Shown: in pieces, positions 14,094 to 20,096 of the stretch | Position numbering within the stretch: position 1 is the stretch's first letter | Layout: each line of letters begins with the position of its first letter | Source of the DNA: JBOGFI01 sp050743365 | Lineage (GTDB): Bacteria > Actinomycetota > Acidimicrobiia > IMCC26256 > JACDBD01 | Assembly: GCA_050743365.1 (NCBI GenBank) | Contig: JBOGFI010000055.1 | Span: 1 to 21,202, forward strand | DNA length: 21,202 bases | Reading direction: 5' to 3' | Translations under genes and position numbers: made by a program | The notes under the pieces: model-generated | Database searches by the model: none | What the model saw: only the letters and a program-made list of their open reading frames with translations | Told to the model about the DNA's origin: nothing

Positions 14094-15644
14094 ATGCTGC
14101 CGTCGACGACGCGCGAAGCCGCTCGACGCTTCGCGGATGCTACTGCCTACGTCGCCGCCGACGGCTGGAGGCTGAGCTATCGCGACCTCGACCGGGTGTC
14201 CGACGAGGTCGCCGCCGGCATGACGCGGCGCGGCGTGTCAGCCGGCGACGTCGTGGCGCTCGTGCTCCCGCCGGGCCCCGAGTACCTGCTGGCGTACCTC
14301 GCGGCGGCGAAGGTCGGAGCGATCACCGCCGGCGTCAACGACCGCCTGGCGCCCGCGGAGCGCGACGGGGTGCTCGCGATCGCGGGCCCGCGTATGGTGA
14401 TCGCCGCCCCCGAGCTCCGCCCCGGGGCGCCCGGAGCCGAGGTCGTGGAAGCGGCGCCGGCGATGTCGGCCGCCGACGTGCTCGGCGCCGTGCGCGTCGG
14501 TGGCGAGCCTCCACCCCCGCTGCCCGACGACCCCGAGCGAGCGGTGGCGATCGTCTTCACGTCCGGCACCACCGGGCTGCCCAAGGGCGCGCTCTACTGC
14601 AACCGGCAGCTCGCCTTCATCACCGCCACCGACGTCGGCGACAGCTGGGGAGGCGGCGGGCGCGGGTTCACCGGGACGCCGTTCGCGCACCTCGGGTTCA
14701 TGACCAAGCTCCCCGGCAGCCTGCGCCGCGGCGGCACCACCTTCATCATGAGCCGGTGGCGGCCCGAGGACGCGCTGCGGCTGCTCGCCGAGCACCGCAT
14801 GACCACGGTGGCAGGGGTGCCGACCCAGCTCGCGCTCATGCTCCGCCGTCCCGACTTCGACGCCTACGACCTCGAGAGTGTCGGCTTCATCGTCGTCGGC
14901 GGCGGCCCGGTCACACCCGGGCTCGCCGAGGAGGCCCGGGCCCGCTTCGGCGCCGCCCTCGCCACCCGGTACTCCTGCACCGAGGCCGGCGTCGGCCTGG
15001 GCACCGCCTTCGACGACCCCGAGGAGGACGCGGTCGTCAGCGTGGGGCGGGCCCATCGGTCGGTGGACCTCGCCGTGCTCGACGAGGACGACCGGCCCGT
15101 GACCGGAGCGGAGGCGGTGGGGAGCGTCTGCCTGCGTTCTCCGGCGGTGATGAGCGGGTACTGGGACGACCCCGCCGGTACCGCGGCCGCGTTCACCGCC
15201 GACGGCTTCGTCCGTACCGGCGACCTCGGTTGGGTCGACGACCGGGGGCGGCTCCGCCTGGTCGGCCGCACCAAGGAGATGTACGTGCGCGGCGGTTACA
15301 ACGTGTACCCCGTCGAGGTCGAGGGTGTGCTGTCGACCCATCCCGAGGTCGCGGCGGTGGCGGTAGTTCCCCGTTCCGACCCGGTCATGGGTGAGGTGGG
15401 CGTCGCCGTCCTCGTGCCTCGCGACCCGGGCGCAGCACCCACGCTGGCCGCTCTGCGCGACTTCGCCGGCTCCCGGCTGGCGGCCTACAAGCTGCCCGCC
15501 GGCATCCGGGTGGTCGACGCTCTCCCGCTCACCGCCATGGAGAAGGTCGACCGCGCCGCGCTGACCGACCTGGTGCGAGAGGAGCGCGACGCGCGCAGCG
15601 AGGACGGCGGCCAGCCCGAGCCGGCGAGGCGAGCGGAGCAATAG
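14094..15644 (+). CDS. acyl-CoA synthetase (AMP-forming, ANL superfamily)
   Basis: A 516-aa adenylate-forming ligase that activates a carboxylic acid with ATP to acyl-AMP and then acyl-CoA. Core motifs in order: FTSGTTGLPKGAL (155-167, phosphate loop), TRYSCTEAG (291-299, with Ser-Cys replacing the usual Gly-x), TGDLGWVDDRGRLRLVGRTKEMY (375-397; Asp377 for ribose, Arg392), GGYNVYPVEVE (400-410) and C-terminal ALPLTAMEKVDR (476-487) with catalytic Lys484, where Glu replaces the usual Gly before Lys. ATG 14094 has AGGGAG 7 nt upstream; the longer upstream frame is antisense to the TetR gene and is rejected. It is followed after 2 nt by an acyl-CoA dehydrogenase, so the two are translationally linked and probably act in sequence. 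Acid substrate unknown. Confidence 0.92.
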   Translation: MLPSTTREAARRFADATAYVAADGWRLSYRDLDRVSDEVAAGMTRRGVSAGDVVALVLPPGPEYLLAYLAAAKVGAITAGVNDRLAPAERDGVLAIAGPRMVIAAPELRPGAPGAEVVEAAPAMSAADVLGAVRVGGEPPPPLPDDPERAVAIVFTSGTTGLPKGALYCNRQLAFITATDVGDSWGGGGRGFTGTPFAHLGFMTKLPGSLRRGGTTFIMSRWRPEDALRLLAEHRMTTVAGVPTQLALMLRRPDFDAYDLESVGFIVVGGGPVTPGLAEEARARFGAALATRYSCTEAGVGLGTAFDDPEEDAVVSVGRAHRSVDLAVLDEDDRPVTGAEAVGSVCLRSPAVMSGYWDDPAGTAAAFTADGFVRTGDLGWVDDRGRLRLVGRTKEMYVRGGYNVYPVEVEGVLSTHPEVAAVAVVPRSDPVMGEVGVAVLVPRDPGAAPTLAALRDFAGSRLAAYKLPAGIRVVDALPLTAMEKVDRAALTDLVREERDARSEDGGQPEPARRAEQ

Positions 15645-15646
15645 AG

Positions 15647-16777
15647 ATGCAGCTGGAGTTCACCGAGGAGCAGGACGAGCTGCGCGACGGCGTGCGCGCG
15701 ATGCTCGCGCGCGAGTGCCCGATGAGCGTCGTTCGCGAGCTGGTCGAGAAGGGCACCGAGCCCTCCGGCCTGTGGGCGCAGATGGTGGCGCTGGGCTGGC
15801 CCGCGCTGACCGTGCCCGAGCGCCTGGGCGGCCTGGGGCTCGGCATGGTGGAGCTGGCGGTGGTGGTCGAGGAGACGGGGCGGGCGATGGCGCCGGGGCC
15901 GTTCCTGCCGACCGTGACGCAGTTCGCCCCTGGGGTGAGCGAGGCCGGGGACGCCGAGCAGCGCGCCCGGTTCCTCGGGGCCGTCGCCGCGGGTGAGCTC
16001 ACCGGCACCCTCGCGCTCACCGAGGAGGGCGGGAGCTACGACCCGGCAGCCGTCGCCGCCACTGCGAGGCCCGACGGCGACGGCTTCGTGCTCTCGGGCG
16101 TGAAGCACGCGGTGGCGGAGGCGGCCGCGGCGGACGAGGTCGTGGTGGTCGCGCGGCTCTCCGGCACCCAGGGCGACGACGGCGTGGGCGCCTTCGTGGT
16201 CCCGCGGGACGCTCTTGCCCTCGACCCCGTCGCGACGCTCGACCCCAGCCGCCGCCTCGCTCGTTTGACCCTCGACGGCGTCCGGGTCGGCGGCGACCGT
16301 TGCCTGGGCGAGCCCGGGCATGCCACCAGTGGTGCACTCCGGCGCGCGGTCGAGGTGGCGACGGCGGCGCTGGCGCTCGAGATGGTCGGGACCTGCCAGG
16401 CCATCTTCGACGTCACGCTCCAGTACGCCAAGCAGCGCGAGCAGTTCGGGGTTCCGATCGGCTCGTTCCAGGCCATCAAGCACAAGTTCGCCGACATGCT
16501 GGTGGCGCTCGAGCGGGCTCGTGCGACCGGCTATTTCGCCGCACTCACGATCGCCGAGGATGACGATCGCCGCGCGCTGGCGGTGTCGACCGCCAAGGCT
16601 GCCGCCGGTGACTGCGCCCGCCTGATCGCCAAGGAGGGCATCCAGATCCACGGCGGCATCGGCTACACGTGGGAGCACGACATGCACCTGTACGTTCGCC
16701 GGGTGAAGGCGGGCGCGGCCCTGTTCGGGACCGCGCCCCAGCACCGCGCCCGCGTCGCCGACCTGATCGGGCTGTAG
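15647..16777 (+). CDS. acyl-CoA dehydrogenase
   Basis: A 376-aa flavoenzyme that would introduce a double bond into acyl-CoA and pass electrons to electron-transfer flavoprotein. The N-terminal helical domain runs to about 115, and the middle beta domain contains LALTEEGGSYD (122-132). The C-terminal domain carries YAKQREQFGVPIGSFQAIKHKFADM (260-284) and QIHGGIGYTWEHDMHLYVRR (333-352). The GYTWEHD form, with Glu343, is typical of FadE-like members used in actinobacterial steroid or branched-chain pathways, several of which work as two-subunit enzymes. ATG 15647 lies 2 nt after the synthetase stop, indicating coupling. Its 3' end converges with the PuuD-like gene. A possible partner subunit is the unlinked dehydrogenase at the right end, but this is speculative. 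Confidence 0.9.
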   Translation: MQLEFTEEQDELRDGVRAMLARECPMSVVRELVEKGTEPSGLWAQMVALGWPALTVPERLGGLGLGMVELAVVVEETGRAMAPGPFLPTVTQFAPGVSEAGDAEQRARFLGAVAAGELTGTLALTEEGGSYDPAAVAATARPDGDGFVLSGVKHAVAEAAAADEVVVVARLSGTQGDDGVGAFVVPRDALALDPVATLDPSRRLARLTLDGVRVGGDRCLGEPGHATSGALRRAVEVATAALALEMVGTCQAIFDVTLQYAKQREQFGVPIGSFQAIKHKFADMLVALERARATGYFAALTIAEDDDRRALAVSTAKAAAGDCARLIAKEGIQIHGGIGYTWEHDMHLYVRRVKAGAALFGTAPQHRARVADLIGL

Positions 16778-16792
16778 TGGTCGGCGGCGCGC

Positions 16793-17548
16793 TCAGGGCG
16801 TGCCGATGAGCGCCTCCCAGCCGATGAAGTAGAGCACCGCCCACAGGACGAAGCCGGCGATGATCACGTTCGGCACGGTCTCGAGGTAGACCCGCAGCGG
16901 GCCCTGGGCGGTCCCGCCGATCAGGCCGAGAGCGTTCGCCTCGAGCAGACCGACGACGATGATGAAGAGGATGACGTAGCCGACCCGACCGGCGGTGCTA
17001 TCGAACTGCCCCGAGAAGTGGGTCGTGAACGTCATGAAGAACACCATGGGGATCGAGAACAGGGAATTCGTTCGCGACGCCAGGAGCGCGGTGCGGCCGG
17101 CTGCGGCGGCGTTCGGGTCGGCCTCTCCACCCGCGGCCACGTTGCGGGCGTTGGCGATCACCACCCTCTGCTTGGGCCAGATCACCAGCCAGACGTTGAG
17201 GAACATGATGATCCCGAGCACGGCGCCGGTGACGATGCTCGTCCCCTCGAGCGTGCCCCAGTAGTCGGTCGTGAAGCCGAAGCTGTAGTCGCCCTCGGCG
17301 TCCTTGAGCAGACCGAGGATGACCAGGCCGGTGAGAACCGTTAGCGCCGCCGACCACCGGAAGTACCACAGCGCCCGGGGCGCGAGCTTGTCGAGAGCGT
17401 TGCTCCGGGCCCCGGCGTCCATCTCGGCGAACGAGGGCACCTGCACGAAGTTGAAGTAGTAGAGCAGCCCGATCCACAGGATGCCGACCACGATGTGCAG
17501 CCACCGGAACAGGAACGAGAAGCCTTCGCTGCTGTCGAAGATCTCCAT
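16793..17548 (-). CDS. PuuD/urate-oxidase-N-like integral membrane protein without the cytochrome c domain
   Basis: A 251-aa polytopic membrane protein resembling the membrane domain of PuuD-type urate hydroxylases. The N-terminal FRWLHIVVGILWIGLLYYFNFVQVP (14-38) and ALWYFRWSAALTVLTG (59-74) are the strongest matches. About six membrane helices are predicted near 13-34, 62-82, 104-124, 161-178, 188-205 and 227-245. His18 and His177 lie within or beside helices and could be heme ligands. Full-length PuuD carries a C-terminal cytochrome c domain; here the protein ends after the last helix with no CxxCH. No purine genes are nearby, so urate oxidation is not assured. ATG 17548 has a GGGGGTGG site. 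It lies 69 nt downstream of the thioesterase gene on the same strand and may be cotranscribed with it. Confidence 0.78.
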   Translation of the reverse strand: MEIFDSSEGFSFLFRWLHIVVGILWIGLLYYFNFVQVPSFAEMDAGARSNALDKLAPRALWYFRWSAALTVLTGLVILGLLKDAEGDYSFGFTTDYWGTLEGTSIVTGAVLGIIMFLNVWLVIWPKQRVVIANARNVAAGGEADPNAAAAGRTALLASRTNSLFSIPMVFFMTFTTHFSGQFDSTAGRVGYVILFIIVVGLLEANALGLIGGTAQGPLRVYLETVPNVIIAGFVLWAVLYFIGWEALIGTP

Positions 17549-17617
17549 TGAGCCACCCCCTGTTCGAGAACCGGCGGCAACGTACCACTCACCGCCGCTG
17601 ACGTCATCGATCTCCCG

Positions 17618-18130
17618 CTACAGGTCGGGTGCTCGCACGTCGGCCTGCTCGGACGGCCGCAGCGGCTCGCGCAGGGGCACGATCATCGCCGAGAAGTCGG
17701 CGAAGGCGATCACGTTGTCGAGCGTGTCGACGACCCGGCACTCGACCACGATGAGCTGACGGCCCGCCCGCATCAGGCGCGCCTCGGCGCGTACCAGGTC
17801 GGTCTTCGGCCGTCCCAGGTACCGCACGTGCAGGTCGGCGGTGACCATGGTGTTCCGGCCCGGTTCGAAGGTGCTCGAGCGTGCGGCCGCCGACCCGCAG
17901 GCGACATCGATCAGAGTGGCGATGGCGCCGCCGTGGAGGTTGCCCGACTGGTTGAAGGCCTCCTCGCGTACCGGCATCTCGACCACCACCATCTCCGGTT
18001 GCGCCGGCAGGAACCGGAGGTCGAGCAGGCTGTGCAACGGGACGAGCGAGAAGCTCTGACGGAGGTACTCGACCAGGGCGTCGCCGGTGAGCTCGCGCTC
18101 TGGAGGGGAAGGCGTGGAGGGACCGGGCAT
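17618..18130 (-). CDS. PaaI-family hot-dog thioesterase
   Basis: A 170-aa hot-dog protein with the PaaI signature: NQSGNLHGGAIATLIDVACGSAA (61-82), where Asn61, the His66-Gly-Gly motif and Asp75 shape the thioesterase site. The following TADLHVRYLGRP and VVECRVVD strands are typical. It would hydrolyse acyl-CoA or aryl-CoA esters in the cytosol, often as a relief valve for CoA-trapping intermediates. The start is ATG 18130. No ribosome site is present, but a TAGCGT -10 element ends 6 nt before it, so the mRNA is probably leaderless. It is divergent from the selenoprotein candidate with only 22 bp between them. Substrate not determinable. Confidence 0.88.
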   Translation of the reverse strand: MPGPSTPSPPERELTGDALVEYLRQSFSLVPLHSLLDLRFLPAQPEMVVVEMPVREEAFNQSGNLHGGAIATLIDVACGSAAARSSTFEPGRNTMVTADLHVRYLGRPKTDLVRAEARLMRAGRQLIVVECRVVDTLDNVIAFADFSAMIVPLREPLRPSEQADVRAPDL

Positions 18131-18152
18131 CGGGCGACGCTACCCTGCCCCT
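18131..18152. promoter_or_regulatory. 22-bp divergent promoter with two leaderless -10 elements sharing a central TA
   Basis: Rightward: TACCCT (18141-18146), 6 nt, then GTG 18153. Leftward: TAGCGT (18142-18137), 6 nt, then ATG 18130. The two hexamers overlap by the TA at 18141-18142, and the whole intergenic region is accounted for by two N6 stretches plus the overlapping -10s. Neither gene has a ribosome site. Any -35 contacts would lie inside the opposite gene's coding sequence. Confidence 0.55.
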
Positions 18153-19205
18153 GTGATCCTCGATCGGGTCGACCTGACCCCGGCCGAGCTCGAGCAGCTC
18201 ACCGGCTGGTCACTGAAGCCCGAGGGCCTGTGCCGGGACGACCGGTGCGTGCCGTTCCCCGACGGCGCCCGCGACGAAGCCGTCGACGTGCGGAAGGTGG
18301 CCGAGCGGCTGCGCATGCCCGTCGTGCACGACGAGCGGCACAGGCTGTGGGCGCTCGGGCCGGAGTCGGGCGGGCGCGTCCTCGAGTCGGCCGAGCTACC
18401 GCCGATCACGCTGCCCGACGTCGACGGCCGGCCGTTCGACCTCGCGTCGCTGCGCGGGCAGAAGGTGGTGATCGCCGCCTGGGCCTCGTGGTGAGGGTGC
18501 CGCACGCAGCTGCCCGTGTGGCAGCGCCTGCGTGAGGAGCTCCACCCGCAGGGGCTGGAGATCGTCACCGTCGCCCTCGACCTGGAGGTCGACCGGGCCC
18601 GGCACTGGATCGAGCGGTCGGGCGCCGAGCACCCCCAGCTCGTCGACACCGCCCACTCACTCGACGAGCTCCTCGGCGTCGTCAACGTGCCCATGGCGGT
18701 GTGGGTCGACGAGGACGGCGTGATCGTGCGCCCGCCCGAGCTGGCGGCGATCGAGCGCTCGGAGTTCGCCGACATGGAGATCTCCGACGACTGGCCGGAG
18801 GCGGTGCGCGACATGCTCGAGCAGGTCAAGCGCATTCCCGGCGGCGACCCTGACCGCTACCTGGGCGCGCTGCGCGATTGGGTCGCGCGCGGCGCCGAGA
18901 GCCCCTCCGCCCTCCCGCCCGACGAGGTGGTGCGCCGGTCGGCGCCCCGCCCCATGCAGGAGGCCGAGGCGGCCGCCCGGTTCGAGCTGGGCCAGCACCT
19001 GCACCACGCCGGGTTCGAGGACGACGCCCGTCCCCACTTCCGGGAGGCCCACCGCCTCCAACCCGACAACTGGACCTACAAGCGCAACGCCTGGGAGCTG
19101 ATCAACCCCGGGCTCCAGGGACCGAGCGAGCACTACGACGGCGACTGGCTCAGCGACATCAAGCGGCTCGGGCCCGAGCACTACTACCCCGCCCTGGAGA
19201 TCTGA
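18153..19205 (+). CDS. putative selenoprotein: thioredoxin-fold (TlpA/ResA/redoxin-like) protein with in-frame UGA as selenocysteine
   Basis: A 350-aa protein if TGA 18492-18494 is read as Sec114. Before it: an N-terminal region with Cys27/Cys32, then a thioredoxin-like start (LPDVDGRPFDLASLRGQKVVIAAWASW, 87-113). After it, in the same frame: GCRTQLPVWQRLREELHPQGLEIVTVALD, VNVPMAVWVDEDG with the cis-Pro at 180, and a TPR-like helical C-terminus (268-320). Neither half alone makes a complete thioredoxin fold, and the TGA falls precisely where TlpA/ResA-type proteins carry the redox Cys after WASW, giving W-Sec-G-C-R (Sec114, Cys116). A SECIS-like hairpin follows. There is no export signal, so a cytosolic reductase or peroxiredoxin-like role is likely. 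GTG 18153 is set by a leaderless -10. Alternatives are a nonsense mutation of a Cys codon or a sequencing error; the genome's Sec machinery cannot be seen here. Confidence 0.8.
18492..18533 (+). promoter_or_regulatory. Sec UGA codon and bacterial SECIS-like hairpin
   Basis: UGA (18492-18494) is followed after 9 nt by a hairpin. The lower stem is ACGCAG/CUGCGU (18504-18509 with 18528-18533). The upper stem is CUGCC/GGCAG (18510-18514 with 18520-18524). The loop CGUGU (18515-18519) has G at position 2, and there is a 3-nt bulge (18525-18527). The 20 nt between UGA and loop, the small loop and its early G match the known bacterial SECIS layout recognised by SelB. A competing stem (18498-18505 with 18516-18523) is possible. 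Confidence 0.65.
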
Positions 19206-19228
19206 GACGCTCTCAGACTATCTCAGAC
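19201..19228. repeat. three 8-bp repeats at exact 10-bp spacing upstream of the LysM gene promoter
   Basis: TCTGAGAC (19201), TCTCAGAC (19211) and TCTCAGAC (19221) recur with a 10-bp period, one helical turn, ending one base before the -35 box. The first two also form a 7-bp inverted repeat (TCTGAGA-cgc-TCTCAGA) that overlaps the selenoprotein stop codon. This may be a cooperative regulator site, a terminator-like hairpin, or both. Confidence 0.6.
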
Positions 19229-19229
19229 C

Positions 19230-19258
19230 TTGACAGGCCCGCTCGGCCCACATAGCGT
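19230..19258 (+). promoter_or_regulatory. consensus promoter TTGACA-17-TAGCGT of the LysM gene, leaderless
   Basis: A perfect -35 TTGACA (19230-19235), a 17-bp spacer and a -10-like TAGCGT (19253-19258) place the start point at about 19265, the A of the ATG. There is no ribosome site, so the transcript should be leaderless. Confidence 0.65.
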
Positions 19259-19264
19259 GCCGCG

Positions 19265-20080
19265 ATGCGCAGCGCCGACCCTCGGCCGGGCCACCGCATC
19301 GCCTCGCTCGCGCTGCTGCTGGGGGCCGAGCTCGCCGCGGTCGCCACCCTCCACCGCCTCGGCGCGGTCGACGGGCTCGCCGGCCCCGGCACCGATCCCG
19401 GTGGCTGGCTCGGCTCCGCCTCACCCGAGGAGGTCGTGGCCGGGGCGCTGCGTGTGGTCGCGCTCGCGTGCGCGTGGTGGCTCCTCGCGTCGACCGTGCT
19501 CTACCTCGTGGCCCGCGTCGCCCGCGTCCCCGCGGCCGCGCGGACGATGGGCCGGGCGACGCTGCCCGCGGTCCGACGGTGGGTCGACCGCGCCGTGGCG
19601 GTGTCGGTGCTCGCGTCCACGGCGGTGACCGCCGGCGGCTCCGCCGCTATCGCCGGCAGTGAGCCGCCTCCACCATCGACGACCGCGCCCGCCGTCGTGG
19701 TCGATGCCGATCGCCGTCTCCCGCCCGACGAGACGCGTCCCGTTCCCGAGGTACGCGGCGGCCGGGCGGTCGAGTCGCTGCCCGGTCCGCCCCCGAACGC
19801 CCCGTCGGCACCGGTCCCCCCCTCGGTGCCGGCGGGGCCGGCCCTTCCGGCTCCGCCCCCGGCACCCGGTCGGCACGTTGTCGCAACCGGTGAGAGCCTC
19901 TGGACGATCGCGGCTGCGCATCTCGCCGGTCTCACCGGCCGCGACCGGGCCGCGCTCGGGGACCACGAGATCGCGCCGTACTGGGCGCGCGTCGTCGACG
20001 TCAACCGCGGCGCGTTGCGCTCGGGGAACCCCGACCTCATCTACCCCGGCGAGGTGCTCGAACTCCCGCCGCCTGTGTGA
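19265..20080 (+). CDS. membrane-anchored LysM-domain protein
   Basis: A 271-aa envelope protein. Hydrophobic segments lie near 12-30, 58-84 and 110-130, followed by a long Pro/Ala/Ser-rich linker (133-202) and a C-terminal LysM domain (204-268). LysM features are the start HVVATGESLWTIAAAHL and the end NPDLIYPGEVLELPPP; the AALGDHEIAPYWARVVDVNRGAL insert gives a longer middle than a minimal LysM. The linker and LysM should lie outside the membrane and bind peptidoglycan GlcNAc. Actinobacterial proteins of this build are often seen with cell-division or envelope genes, but none is nearby. ATG 19265 is fixed by the leaderless promoter. No catalytic domain is present. Confidence 0.82.
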   Translation: MRSADPRPGHRIASLALLLGAELAAVATLHRLGAVDGLAGPGTDPGGWLGSASPEEVVAGALRVVALACAWWLLASTVLYLVARVARVPAAARTMGRATLPAVRRWVDRAVAVSVLASTAVTAGGSAAIAGSEPPPPSTTAPAVVVDADRRLPPDETRPVPEVRGGRAVESLPGPPPNAPSAPVPPSVPAGPALPAPPPAPGRHVVATGESLWTIAAAHLAGLTGRDRAALGDHEIAPYWARVVDVNRGALRSGNPDLIYPGEVLELPPPV

Positions 20081-20096
20081 GCGCGACGCGCGCGCT
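20080..20096. terminator. hairpin spanning convergent stop codons
   Basis: AGCGCG (20080-20085) and CGCGCT (20091-20096) can form a 6-bp stem with a 5-nt loop, overlapping the LysM stop and the stop of the leftward dehydrogenase. It has no T-run, so it is only a candidate bidirectional terminator. Confidence 0.3.

Noticed and set aside
17599..17606. TGACGTCA palindrome between the thioesterase and PuuD-like genes as another copy of the TGACR-N4-CGTCA box
   Set aside because: It lacks the 4-bp spacer, is only 8 bp and has no adjacent -10; probably chance.
18492..18494. TGA as a true stop, giving a 113-aa protein and a separate downstream gene from 18516
   Set aside because: The split would cut the thioredoxin fold at its redox site; the same frame continues with matching fold elements and a SECIS-like hairpin follows. 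A nonsense mutation cannot be fully excluded.
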